64,000 bases of DNA, from assembly GCF_014138285.1 (NCBI RefSeq), contig NZ_JACGXN010000003.1, forward strand, positions 62,001 through 126,000. Direction: 5' to 3'. The stretch comes from Phyllobacterium myrsinacearum. GTDB taxonomy: Bacteria; Pseudomonadota; Alphaproteobacteria; Rhizobiales; Rhizobiaceae. The notes beneath the pieces were generated by a model. The model was not told the origin of the DNA. It ran no database searches and saw only the letters and a list, made by a program, of their open reading frames with translations. Below, one piece after another: positions 36,931 through 45,959 of the stretch. The position numbers and the translations under genes are program-made. Positions within the stretch are counted from its first letter, which is position 1; the number at the start of each line of letters is the position of its first letter.

Positions 36931-38223
36931 TCAGGCTGCTGCGGTGAGATGAGGCTGCAACAGTGGCGCATCAGCAAAAAACCGTTCATGTTGATTATGA
37001 GATGTTGGGCGCCGTGCCCAAGCGAGAGCTGGCACCAGGAAAATGATCATATGCACCCACACGATCAGCGCCCAGTCAGTTTGATGTGAGATGGCATGCA
37101 TGGCAGGGACGATCGATAGCATGTAAACGATCTGGGCAGTCGTTGCACCGGCATTTGCAGAGACCCATAATTTTCGGACGAGATACGACAGAAGAAGAAA
37201 CTTCAACGCTCCAAAATACCAGAATGATTGAAAAGCATCGGCCATCCCTGTTTCGGTGGTCCCCGTAAGCGGGCTATATTCGCGGCCCAGCGAGGGTAGC
37301 TTCGCCATTAGCGCGTTCTTCAATTTGTCGCCGACAAGCTGCGCAGGGACATAATTGAACACAAGACGATTCCAGTGAAACATGCCGTAGTCGAATTCGA
37401 GTGACATGTCGGTGTTGTAGATGCGCAGAACGGCATTATGCATTTCCGGACCGCCATCTTTCAGCAGATTATCAAAATTGGCAGCAATATCGATATGGCT
37501 GATATCTTCCCATATCGGTCCGGAATTCGCACGTGTTATATCTCGATAATCGCTCATCGAGCTCATCAACAACATGCCTATTGCGATGCCAGCCACGGCA
37601 AATGCGCGTGGCACAATCCAGGCTCTGTGAAACCAGAATGCCAGAACAAATATGGCAATCAGCTCAACGGCTTCCGCCCGTTTGCCGGTCACGAGTATTC
37701 GATCCAGATAGAATACAAGATCAACAACAATAATAAGTGCCGCAATCCAGGAAAAGCGACGGGCAAAGCATAGAACGGCGATCGCCAGGCCATAGGTCAT
37801 AAATCGGGCAAAAAACAACCAGGCAACCGGCGCGCCACTCATCTGAACGCCGACAGAAACGTCACCCGGCAATCGGCTTAGCTTGTAGTAGAAATAGGCC
37901 CCCGTAACGGATAATAGCAATGAAACAACCAGCAAGCGCTTCTCATCAAAGCTTTGTTGGAGGAAGCGGAAGGGTCGAGCATTGGGTGCCCATCCCAGCC
38001 AGCACATGATCAGGCAAAGAATTGAAAACGCGATAGTTTTGACATAAGCGCCTTCGGGCAGAAAATGGTCATCTGCCAACGCTGGTATCTGAGGCATGAT
38101 GAAGCTGAACGTGATGACTCCGACGAGGAACGGAAACTGGTATATCCTTTCACTTCGCAGAAGCCCCCAGCCGATGAGCAGGAGAACCGTGATGAGCATC
38201 AACCATGTGAACAGCCAGTTCAT
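36931..38223 (-). CDS. Wzy-like O-antigen/exopolysaccharide polymerase
   Basis: A 430-residue membrane protein with about ten to twelve hydrophobic segments and a large periplasmic loop in the second half (about 205-330). It would join lipid-linked repeat units after flipping. Sequence conservation in Wzy is low; the call rests on topology, the polysaccharide locus and the absence of another polymerase candidate. The start overlaps the YdcF-like gene stop by 4 bp, so it is part of the coupled minus-strand block. Confidence 0.8.
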   Translation of the reverse strand: MNWLFTWLMLITVLLLIGWGLLRSERIYQFPFLVGVITFSFIMPQIPALADDHFLPEGAYVKTIAFSILCLIMCWLGWAPNARPFRFLQQSFDEKRLLVVSLLLSVTGAYFYYKLSRLPGDVSVGVQMSGAPVAWLFFARFMTYGLAIAVLCFARRFSWIAALIIVVDLVFYLDRILVTGKRAEAVELIAIFVLAFWFHRAWIVPRAFAVAGIAIGMLLMSSMSDYRDITRANSGPIWEDISHIDIAANFDNLLKDGGPEMHNAVLRIYNTDMSLEFDYGMFHWNRLVFNYVPAQLVGDKLKNALMAKLPSLGREYSPLTGTTETGMADAFQSFWYFGALKFLLLSYLVRKLWVSANAGATTAQIVYMLSIVPAMHAISHQTDWALIVWVHMIIFLVPALAWARRPTSHNQHERFFADAPLLQPHLTAAA

Positions 38224-38876
38224 GCGATCATTCCCTCGGCAAAGATCCGGCTATCCCTCGTCCCGCGGTCTTTCCACAACCGGTAGCGCAGCATGTACCA
38301 GAGGCTTTTCGGGTACTCTTTGAAAATCTGAATGCCATCCTGCGCAACGGCTATCTGCCAATTGGAAACGCTTGGCTCAACCGGAATTGATATCCATTGG
38401 ATATCGGAGGATATCCTTTCAAAGCTGCCCAAGGCACGGCGAGAGTGAAACCAGCTTGTCACAAGAATAGCCCTGTGCACGTGCATGCGGTGGAGAATGG
38501 GACTGGAGAAAAGGGCATTCTCCCATGTATTTCCCGATTGGCATTCTATCGAGATTGAGCCACCATCGACGCCAAGCTCAATCATGGTTTTGCGTATCCA
38601 GGTACAGTCCCCGTCACCGCTTATGAGTATTCTCGGAGCCAAGCCGTCGCGCCAGAGGCGGGCAGCCTGTGCCGCACGCGAAGGTCCGTCCCCACCCAAA
38701 ACAACAATAACATCTGCCTTGGCAGCTTGGTTGCGTACGCTCAGGAGCCCATTGGCAAAAACAATTGCCAAGGGATAACTGGACAGGACGAGGACACCCA
38801 GAACCAGAGTTGTCACGCACCAATGATGCAGCAGATTTTCACTACGCTGCTTCAGATGAGAAGCGGTCGTTGTCAT
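38220..38876 (-). CDS. YdcF/SanA-like DUF218 family protein
   Basis: A 218-residue membrane-anchored protein. One membrane span lies near residues 20-45 (TLVLGVLVLSSYPLAIVF). The DUF218 domain follows with ADVIVVLGGDGPSRAAQAARLW, ILISGDGDC and TSWFHSRRALG. Family members act in cell-envelope polymer metabolism, with an unknown reaction. The start overlaps the upstream glycosyltransferase stop (ATGA). In this block it may help chain release or lipid-carrier handling. Confidence 0.85.
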   Translation of the reverse strand: MTTTASHLKQRSENLLHHWCVTTLVLGVLVLSSYPLAIVFANGLLSVRNQAAKADVIVVLGGDGPSRAAQAARLWRDGLAPRILISGDGDCTWIRKTMIELGVDGGSISIECQSGNTWENALFSSPILHRMHVHRAILVTSWFHSRRALGSFERISSDIQWISIPVEPSVSNWQIAVAQDGIQIFKEYPKSLWYMLRYRLWKDRGTRDSRIFAEGMIA

Positions 38877-39706
38877 ATCGAAAGACCATGCTCGCGGCGG
38901 CGCTGCTCCTGGATCTTGATCACGATCATATACTCGTAAGCAGCGATGAGGCGGCAATAGTGATAACCCTGCCAGCCGTCGAGGAAACCGCCCCGCAACA
39001 GATACATGTAAGCAAAGCGGGCTGCGGGTCGGAACGGCAGTCTGTAGGACAGTTCTTTGAGTGCCCTGCGGCGCGCTTCCGGAACCGTACTCAAAAAGTC
39101 CCTCCATGGAACGCCCCTGCCGCGCAGGATCTGCAGGGACTCTTTGGCTTCGAAACCTGAATAGCGATTGTGTTTGTCAAACCAGGCAGTCAGGCCTTTG
39201 CTGAAACTGTAATGAATGAAGTGAGATTTCAGCCGTCCGGTAGGACCGTTGCCGACGCAGCGTGAATGGCACTCACGTTCATATACGACCCGTTCTGGCC
39301 GGCAAAGACGTGTGATCCATGTCGGATAGAGGCTACTGTGTTTCACCCAACGTCCCATGAACATGTTCTTGTAGCGAACCCGAAACAGTGCCTCCGGTCG
39401 ATCTGGATCGTTTGCTATCGTCAACATTTCGTCACGCAGATCATTCGGTGTGATTTCATCAGCATCCGGCATGTAAACCCAAGCGTGTTTGAACTCTATT
39501 TCCTTCAGGCCGTACATGCGCTGCTTGGTTTCTGTTTCGTATCTGTGCTGATAGATGCGCGCACCCGCCTGCCGCGCAATTTCAACAGTTTGATCCGTGC
39601 TGAAGGAATCCAAAATAACGATGTCGTCGCACCAGGACAGAGAAGCCAGGCAGGCCGGAAGGCTCTCTTCCTCGTTCAGGGTCATAATCAAGACAGATAC
39701 GGACAA
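38873..39706 (-). CDS. Glycosyltransferase family 2 (WaaE/KdtX-like)
   Basis: A 277-residue GT2 enzyme. It starts MSVSVLIMTLNEEESLPACL and has DIVILDSFSTDQTV, VYMPDADEIT (metal-binding DAD) and HYSFSKGLTAWFDKHNRYS, typical of the WaaE-like branch that often adds beta-glucose. It follows the WecA-like transferase by 24 bp and overlaps the YdcF-like gene, so it may add the second sugar of the repeat unit. Confidence 0.9.
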   Translation of the reverse strand: MSVSVLIMTLNEEESLPACLASLSWCDDIVILDSFSTDQTVEIARQAGARIYQHRYETETKQRMYGLKEIEFKHAWVYMPDADEITPNDLRDEMLTIANDPDRPEALFRVRYKNMFMGRWVKHSSLYPTWITRLCRPERVVYERECHSRCVGNGPTGRLKSHFIHYSFSKGLTAWFDKHNRYSGFEAKESLQILRGRGVPWRDFLSTVPEARRRALKELSYRLPFRPAARFAYMYLLRGGFLDGWQGYHYCRLIAAYEYMIVIKIQEQRRREHGLSI

Positions 39707-39730
39707 GTGAATACTCCATTCTTGGGTGCG

Positions 39731-40921
39731 CTAGACGGCATCGGACAAAATATTAGGACTTGGTTGTACTGGCTGCTGGCTAGCAACAAAGCTCTTGTCC
39801 AGCTCGGGGCGAAGAAGCATGGGAGCAATAGGATTGAATTGAGGAATTTTAACGGGGTGCGGTTTGTCGTGGCTGGGAAATCCGGTTGCCGCGAAAACAA
39901 ACGCAGAGTGAATAGCAACCGGGAACAGCAACCCGAATGTCATTGCATAGTTCGGAACGCCGACAATCAATCCAATAAAACCAATACCGCCGCACAGTGC
40001 TGATGATGCCACGATAATGTTCGTAGTGGTGGAATGCGAATATGCTTGATCCAGTAGCAAATGGTGCAGATGCCAGCGATCCGCTGTCAATGGATTGCGT
40101 CCAGAATATAACCTGCGGACAATGAGGCTGATCGTATCCGTGACCGGCACGATGACGATCCACAACAGGACCGGAAAGGCAATCTCACCCTCACGCGAGA
40201 GAGTGATCAAAAGATAGGCAATAGTAGCGCCGAGTGCCGTACTTCCGGCGTCGCCCAAGAATATATTGGCCCGTGCCAGCCAGCGACTGCGCATATTGAA
40301 GAGAAGAAAGCCGCACACGGCCGCAAGAAGCACAAAGCAGGATAAATCCAGATTTGCCAGCCCCTTCCAGCTCGCAGTCAAAGCGATCCAAAAAAGCGAG
40401 AAAGCAGCACAGCCGCCAGCAAGCCCATCGACGCCATCAATCATGTTCCATGAATTGACCAGGCCGACGACAAATAAAATCGCTATGATCATGAGTATCG
40501 GTGCGCTTGTATCCACGAAGGCCAAGGGCAGCATGTTCGCAACATAAATGCTCGATCCGGCCAGTGGCACGATCAAGATGCCAGCAGCAAGCAGCTGCGC
40601 AAAAAGCCGGGTAGCTGCTGATAGCTCCTTCCGGTCATCCATCACACCGATACAAAGAATGACGAATATACCAGCCCAAAAGCTCGTGGGAAGAAGTCCG
40701 GTGCCTTTGGATAATATGACAAATGAAAATGCCGAAAAGATCGCGATACCACCGCACAACGGAATCACACATTCATGCCGTTTGCGATCATTCGGATGAT
40801 CGACGAGGGCCAATGCGTAGGAAATCTTCCTCAGAAACACGATAAGCAGCACGGTCATTGACAGGGCTACGATGGAATTGGTGAACCAGAGCAACACGGA
40901 CGACCCCCGTTTATGAGGCAT
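39731..40921 (-). CDS. Polyprenyl-phosphate N-acetylhexosaminyl-1-phosphate transferase (WecA/MraY family)
   Basis: A 396-residue integral membrane enzyme with about eleven spans that starts repeat-unit assembly on undecaprenyl phosphate. Motifs are LVDHPNDRKRH, NSWNMIDGVDGLAGG (catalytic Asp pair), NIFLGDAGS and WHLHHLLLD, all signature positions of the PNPT family. The donor is probably UDP-GlcNAc or a related UDP-HexNAc. It is first of the minus-strand block 40921 to 36291 (initiation, glycosyl transfer, YdcF-like, polymerase, acetyltransferase). Confidence 0.92.
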   Translation of the reverse strand: MPHKRGSSVLLWFTNSIVALSMTVLLIVFLRKISYALALVDHPNDRKRHECVIPLCGGIAIFSAFSFVILSKGTGLLPTSFWAGIFVILCIGVMDDRKELSAATRLFAQLLAAGILIVPLAGSSIYVANMLPLAFVDTSAPILMIIAILFVVGLVNSWNMIDGVDGLAGGCAAFSLFWIALTASWKGLANLDLSCFVLLAAVCGFLLFNMRSRWLARANIFLGDAGSTALGATIAYLLITLSREGEIAFPVLLWIVIVPVTDTISLIVRRLYSGRNPLTADRWHLHHLLLDQAYSHSTTTNIIVASSALCGGIGFIGLIVGVPNYAMTFGLLFPVAIHSAFVFAATGFPSHDKPHPVKIPQFNPIAPMLLRPELDKSFVASQQPVQPSPNILSDAV

Positions 40922-41434
40922 TCACCGATGCAAGATGTCATCACCTTTCACCATCAACGTGAACGCTTTTTTTAAAAGGTATCGGCGTTCCGAAGAGAGC
41001 TCCATTTAGTAAAATTGTGAACAAGATCAGCTTGAAGGATGAGGCGAACTGCCCCTTTTGATTAGGCGCGCTGGTCAGGTGGAATTGCACGCCTTATTTG
41101 AGATCATGCCTACCCTGGAACGCGGCCACGATTTACGCAGAACAGCTTATGCAACCCTCTTTTGTCATGGAAAACGAGCTTACAATTCCAGCGATAATCA
41201 ATGTTGGGGCCTAAGCCGGATTATGCATGACATCCAGCATCAGTGAAAACTTCCAGAAGCATCAGCCATAATATTCAAGTCACGCCCTCGTCACTCTCAA
41301 CCAATTAACTTACTCGGTAAGGATGGATCAAATATTACTGCAATCATGGTTCTGACCATCCAAGTTTCTGAAAAACAGAATTTTAAAAACTATGAACAGT
41401 AATGATTATGTTCACAAGAAACGTAGGGGCAAGC
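40922..41434. other. Divergent intergenic region, AT-rich
   Basis: About 510 bp between the WecA-like gene (minus) and a LuxR gene (plus). The half next to the LuxR gene (41250-41400) is AT-rich. It should carry both promoters. A 62-residue frame at 41058-41246 has no family match and is not called. Confidence 0.4.
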
Positions 41435-42274
41435 ATGAGTACGAATACGAACATCCACGCAAAAGACTGTATTCATTACAATTTTGGCGCCAGTCATGAT
41501 AACAGACGCACCAACAGCATTTTCATTTATGCCGAAACGGGGGTCGTTTTTCAGGGGCTTGTACAATCACTGGAAAGAACATTTTCTGACATAAAGATAG
41601 ATTTGTCGAATTATCTTCCCGATATTCAGGATCAGGATCTGAGCGTGGGATTAGTACTTCTACATATAGATCTCGTCGATGATCTTTCGGAGTGCATTGA
41701 ACGCTGCCGGATATCTTTTCCGAATGCTTCGATTACTTTGATGATCAACGGTGATGGCGCCGGATCTCATGGACTAAGCAGACTGTTTGGCGACAAACGA
41801 ATTCAGGGACTGCTACCATTTACCCTGAAACTTGATATCTGGCTGGCGGCCATATGGCTTTTGCTTAACGGCGGGGAATATTATCCCTACGGTGTCATGC
41901 AGTCGCTGGAACAAATCGCAAAAGAGAACCCCATGCGCGGCCGTCAACCGGCTACAACAAATGGCTTCGCCGGGCGTATTACCGAAAGCAAGCCCATTGA
42001 CACATTGACATTGCGCGAACGTCAAATTCTGGAATTTATTGCTGAGGGCCTGCAAAACAAGACCATAGCTGACCGGCTGAATCTCTCCGGCCACACGGTG
42101 AAGGTCCATGTTCACAATCTGATCCGGAAACTCAAGGTTCACAATCGGACCCAAGCTGCGGCTATCTACCGGAACTATCTTGAACAATCATCGCTGCAGT
42201 CCTCTGCCGGCTGGAATACCCAACGCGCGATCAATCGTTTTTCCGAAATGACTGAATCATTGGCCAACGCCTGA
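41435..42274 (+). CDS. LuxR-family regulator with atypical receiver-like domain
   Basis: A 279-residue regulator. A receiver-like half spans about 30-150 and a LuxR helix-turn-helix about 185-250 (TLTLRERQILEFIAEGLQNK, HTVKVHVHNLIRKLKVHNRTQ). The receiver half keeps an Asp in LLHIDL but lacks the canonical acidic pocket and conserved Lys, so it may not be a normal phospho-receiver. It parallels the LuxR gene at 25.7 kb in layout. The ATG at 41435 follows AGGGG; an upstream ATG at 41402 is possible. It stands at the right edge of the exopolysaccharide locus. Confidence 0.85.
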   Translation: MSTNTNIHAKDCIHYNFGASHDNRRTNSIFIYAETGVVFQGLVQSLERTFSDIKIDLSNYLPDIQDQDLSVGLVLLHIDLVDDLSECIERCRISFPNASITLMINGDGAGSHGLSRLFGDKRIQGLLPFTLKLDIWLAAIWLLLNGGEYYPYGVMQSLEQIAKENPMRGRQPATTNGFAGRITESKPIDTLTLRERQILEFIAEGLQNKTIADRLNLSGHTVKVHVHNLIRKLKVHNRTQAAAIYRNYLEQSSLQSSAGWNTQRAINRFSEMTESLANA

Positions 42275-42325
42275 AGTTTAACCTGAAGTGTTGCTTGAGT
42301 CGCACTCAAATGCATACGCTTAGGT

Positions 42326-42343
42326 GCTGCCTGAAAAGGCAGC
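42326..42343 (+). terminator. Hairpin downstream of the LuxR gene
   Basis: GCTGCCT pairs with AGGCAGC across a GAAA tetraloop, 52 bp after the LuxR stop. It lacks a T-tract, so it may be a weak terminator or a 3' stabilising hairpin. Confidence 0.4.
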
Positions 42344-42538
42344 GGAATACGGTTATGATTTGTGCGTCAAAGCCGGCGCACAGCACAATATTCCTGATCA
42401 AGGATTGGACGCCATCGCGTGTCGCTGAACTGCCGGACATTGGTGGTATCCGGACTTTATTCAGCTCTCTTCCGTGTTTCGTGCCGCGTGCGGGAAAACA
42501 CGACCACCTCAACTCATTGGTGCACCCGGTCTGAACGA

Positions 42539-44560
42539 TTATTGAAGCCTGACAGCGGGAAATGATGCTTCGTTTCTGGCAAGCTGCACGGGCAGTCTCA
42601 GGCAGATGTTTCGGGCCCAATCGCCAATGCGAAATTTGGGACTGCCCGCCAAATTATAGCTCTTGTACCTGTTCGCTTCTTTGTTTTCGCCAAGCTCCGC
42701 CCAGCATGCGGCCATTAGGCGTGATGCGACGCGCGGATTTTTCATACGTGACAGATAATCAATGGCGTTCGCATGCTGGCCAAGGTTATGAAGAATACCG
42801 GCAGCGGTCCAAAAATAATGATCCGGCGCAAGAGGATTGTGCGCAAAAGCGTGTTTGATTTTGGCCAGCGCCAGGTCCAGGTTGCCATAGTGCAACAAAG
42901 CATCGGAATAATCTGCAAGTAAATCCGCATGTTGGTGGCTCTTGGACTCTGCTTGGTCAAAATAATCGAGACTGTCCTCGAACCTGCCCAGATACATGCT
43001 GATGATGCCAAGTTCGTGTAAGGGCCTTCCATCCTCCGTATCGGCCATTGCCGCTCGTTGGGCAATTTTCTCAGCCTCCAAAAGAAGGAAGTTGTCATCC
43101 CGGTCCAATACGAGCCATTCCCTATGCATGCTCCTGGCTATTCCACTGAGGGCGGGAGCAAAATCGCGAGATACATTCAGCGCGTTTTTAAACGATTGCC
43201 GTGCCTGATGCAGCTTTTCAACGTCAAATTTATCGACTTCACCCTGTCCGATTAGATACCAGGAATAAGCAGTGGGATCACGAGACAGTTGATTGTAACG
43301 TTCGAGTTCCTTTTTCTCGATAACCGACGCAACTGACAGAATAATTCTGATCGAAATCTGGCGATACTGCTGTTCGGGGAGAACGTCATCGAACTTATGG
43401 CTTTCCACCCATACAACTTCTTGAGACCCAATCTTGATAAGGCAGACAGACAGAACGTAACTTCCAAAGATTTGAGTGACCTTACTGTTGATTATGTAAT
43501 CGATGCCGAGCCCCTTGCTCGTTTGGTGGAGAGTCGAGATGGAACTCGTCGCTATCTGGCTTGCTGTATAGGGAGCAACCACCCAGAGTGTGTTAAGCTG
43601 ACAAAGGCCCAAGGTGATATCGTCGACCAAAGATGCTGCCAGCTGCTCCATCGGATCCATTGGATTGACCGCCAGATGGATGACAGCAATTTTCGGCAGG
43701 CCCTCGTGCGAAGCTTCTTTTTGGCTTCCCTCAAAAACGTCATCGCTCACGGAGTTCAAACCTGTATCAAATAGGATCAGGTCTTGGCGTGGAATATTTT
43801 GCTGACCTTTTGAATCTGTTTGGGATTGCGAAATAAGGTCTCGATAGAGGCGGATCGTCTGCTCCTCTGGGTCTACGTCGAGGTCGTCGCGTAACTTGCC
43901 AGCACATTCGCGAAACAGACGCTCGACCTTGCCCGGTTGTCCGAGCTGACCGGCTACCCGCATAAGGGTCCGATAACCGACTTCCTGATATGCATCGATC
44001 TCGATAAGTTTTCGCGCGCACTGACACTTCGCCTCAACTGGCATAACAGTCGCGTGATCCAACACTCTTTTTAAGAGCGATATAATTGTATCGCGCAGCT
44101 CGACCCGCTTGATATCAAGCCAATCATCAAAGTCCGAATGTTGAAGCAGGTTTTGCTCGAGAAGATCGCCTCGATACGCATCACAGCATTCAAGAACGGA
44201 CTCCACGTCTCCATTCTGCGACAGCCCGATTACTGCCATCACATCAATCCAGACTAACCCAGCCCTAACTTGCTCAAGATTGAGTGAAACAAATATTGCA
44301 TCCATCTGAATCAGATTCAGGGCATTCTGATCTTGAAACTTACGGATGCGTGCAAGGCTTTGACGCAGATTTACAAGTGCGTGGGACGGATCACTATCCG
44401 ACCATAAAATTTGTGCCAACTTCGACCGTGAAACAGAGTGAGAACTCTCTTCCAACAGCAAGTATGCTAAAATGCGAAAAAAATTGGCCGGAACCCATGT
44501 TATGGGCCCGCTCTCCAATGTCATGCTGGAATCACCAAGTATCCTTATCCTCATTATCAT
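42539..44560 (-). CDS. Large SARP/BTAD-type regulator with TolB-like and TPR regions
   Basis: A 673-residue protein. An OmpR-like winged helix is N-terminal (about 5-85; SRSKLAQILWSDSDPSHALVNLRQSLARIR), then a bacterial transcriptional activation domain (about 85-245). A TolB-N/FlgO-like segment follows (about 290-410; IAVIHLAVNPMDPMEQLAASLVDD) and TPR repeats (about 450-640). Similar architectures occur among adenylate-cyclase-linked and SARP-like regulators, but no cyclase domain is present. The start is taken at 44560; an ATG at 44572 is alternative. It lies at the edge of the decayed island, with long AT-rich DNA upstream. Target genes unknown. Confidence 0.8.
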   Translation of the reverse strand: MIMRIRILGDSSMTLESGPITWVPANFFRILAYLLLEESSHSVSRSKLAQILWSDSDPSHALVNLRQSLARIRKFQDQNALNLIQMDAIFVSLNLEQVRAGLVWIDVMAVIGLSQNGDVESVLECCDAYRGDLLEQNLLQHSDFDDWLDIKRVELRDTIISLLKRVLDHATVMPVEAKCQCARKLIEIDAYQEVGYRTLMRVAGQLGQPGKVERLFRECAGKLRDDLDVDPEEQTIRLYRDLISQSQTDSKGQQNIPRQDLILFDTGLNSVSDDVFEGSQKEASHEGLPKIAVIHLAVNPMDPMEQLAASLVDDITLGLCQLNTLWVVAPYTASQIATSSISTLHQTSKGLGIDYIINSKVTQIFGSYVLSVCLIKIGSQEVVWVESHKFDDVLPEQQYRQISIRIILSVASVIEKKELERYNQLSRDPTAYSWYLIGQGEVDKFDVEKLHQARQSFKNALNVSRDFAPALSGIARSMHREWLVLDRDDNFLLLEAEKIAQRAAMADTEDGRPLHELGIISMYLGRFEDSLDYFDQAESKSHQHADLLADYSDALLHYGNLDLALAKIKHAFAHNPLAPDHYFWTAAGILHNLGQHANAIDYLSRMKNPRVASRLMAACWAELGENKEANRYKSYNLAGSPKFRIGDWARNICLRLPVQLARNEASFPAVRLQ

Positions 44561-45086
44561 TGACCCCAACATGGTGATGGAACAAAAATTCCACTGCTCT
44601 ATGGATTGGGGTAATTATAATTTCTCTGTATATTAAGTCTTTATCTCAAAATCCCGTTCCTTGTCTTTGAGTACAAAAATTCTCTATAAATGCTTCTGAT
44701 TCAATTGATCGATACTCTACGATTCTTCATGAGTCTAAAAGGTTGAGAATGTTACTTGCGCTCACGAGAGGCGCGAATGACTTGAAAGCCCACAAAGGTT
44801 CCGGCGCAGGGAGCGAGCTTTTCCGGCAATAACCGTATTAGCCCTGGCTTTTGAACCATACAGGATTACTGCAACCAATTACGGTCAAAACGATATTAGT
44901 GCAGCACACGGTTAGGTTAGCTAACAATATTACATTTACATTGATCAAGATAATGTTGACTAGTTCATAATCTATAATGATGAAATGACGTGAAATATGG
45001 TATAAATCTCAATTATAGAAATTAAATTACTTACATATAACGAATATATACATTGCATCATAACGTATTTATGGGGTAAATGAGAC
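44561..45086. other. Long AT-rich intergenic DNA
   Basis: About 525 bp rich in A and T, with no gene. It includes the promoter region of the BTAD-type regulator and abuts an IS110 fragment. The composition contrasts with flanking genes and suggests acquired DNA or a silencer-bound region. Confidence 0.5.
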
Positions 45087-45257
45087 TCATATATCGAGTA
45101 TGATGCGTTCGAACGATTCATCAAACCCGCACAGACAATCGGCTATTGCGTGCGGATCGCTTTCAACAGTCGTTTCGAGCAGAACCTTACCGTTGTTGTC
45201 CAAGACGCAGATAGCTGTCGTCTTCACGGAAATATCGAGGCCGGCAAACAGTGACAT
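45087..45257 (-). pseudogene. IS110-family transposase, N-terminal fragment
   Basis: The first 56 residues of an IS110-type transposase (MSLFAGLDISVKTTAICVLD, then ETTVESDPHA) end at a stop where a complete protein would have over 300. The GLDIS segment with its Asp belongs to the RuvC-like DEDD catalytic domain. AAAGGAACC precedes the start. It is a dead remnant marking an old insertion. Confidence 0.8.
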
Positions 45258-45343
45258 GATAGGTTCCTTTCAAATTGGATTAACGGAACTGCCATCTCAC
45301 CTCATCCAACGCGTGAAGGCGAGGAGCAATCCGAATACCCCAT

Positions 45344-45511
45344 CTAAGCCCCGCACGCCGCCGTGCCTGTGTGGCGCATGTAGTCGGGGAATTTGGCGTG
45401 TACGTCAAACTGCGGGGACAATTCCACCAGCGTCTGCTCACCTCGGATGGCGGCGAGCGCCACCTTTGCCTTGAAAGCCGGGCTGTGGCTCCGGCGCGGT
45501 CGTCTCGTCAT
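45344..45511 (-). pseudogene. IS3-family OrfA fragment
   Basis: The N-terminus of an IS3-group OrfA (MTRRPRRSHSPAFKAKVALA, then LVELSPQFDVH) loses family similarity after about 40 residues and ends early. The helix-turn-helix start is visible, with AGGAGAGACC upstream. The rest of the element is absent here. It lies between the IS110 fragment and a WcbI-like gene fragment. Confidence 0.75.
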
Positions 45512-45601
45512 GGTCTCTCCTGTTCCCGGCATCTAAGCCGAAGTCAGGCAGAAATTCCACTTATCCTAGCTGTGCGGATTTCCCGAGCCAGCTCTGAAAT
45601 C

Positions 45602-45796
45602 GATCATGCGAAAGATACGGAAGATGATCTCTCAACGGGTGTAATTTGGCCGGTTTATCCTGAATTGGCGAACCGAATCGGTTTAAAAGGCTCTTTGGAT
45701 TTTCGAGGCGGGGCACAGGATGGCAACAAAACATACGGACTCGAAGAGTATATTTTCTTGTCCTTTAAAGAATATGCTCGTTCGCCATTTGGATAA
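45602..45796 (+). pseudogene. C-terminal fragment of a WcbI-like gene, inverted relative to the intact copy
   Basis: About 64 residues ending in a stop resemble the C-terminal part of the intact WcbI-like protein at 45960-46844. Compare VIWPVYPELANRIG here with IVWPVYPEIAQRIG there, followed in both by a Gly/Asn-rich stretch and a LEEYIF/LEEFID helix. The frame runs unbroken back into IS-derived sequence with no proper start. It is a remnant of a second, diverged family member on the opposite strand. The preceding IS3 fragment probably replaced its 5' part. Confidence 0.65.
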
Positions 45797-45959
45797 GGAC
45801 AATTCAAGCTGGCTTCGGCGCTTGCGTGCCAGTCTTCGTAGATGCCAACCGCGCTTTTCCAGTACCGCAGAATCGGCGTAATGGGATTCGAGGACGCTGG
45901 AATTCTAAATAGCACGCGCTACCAGCATCTGCGTGCCAAAATATGTTCATCCCAGCAGA

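Noticed and set aside
41058..41246. A 62-codon frame in the spacer before the second LuxR gene
   Set aside because: No ribosome binding site, no family and position inside a divergent promoter region.
45655..45915. An 86-codon minus-strand frame with protein-like stretches such as RYWKSAVGIYEDWHASAE
   Set aside because: It overlaps the better-supported WcbI-like fragment in antisense and has no start-site support; it might be a fragment of another lost gene but cannot be assigned.
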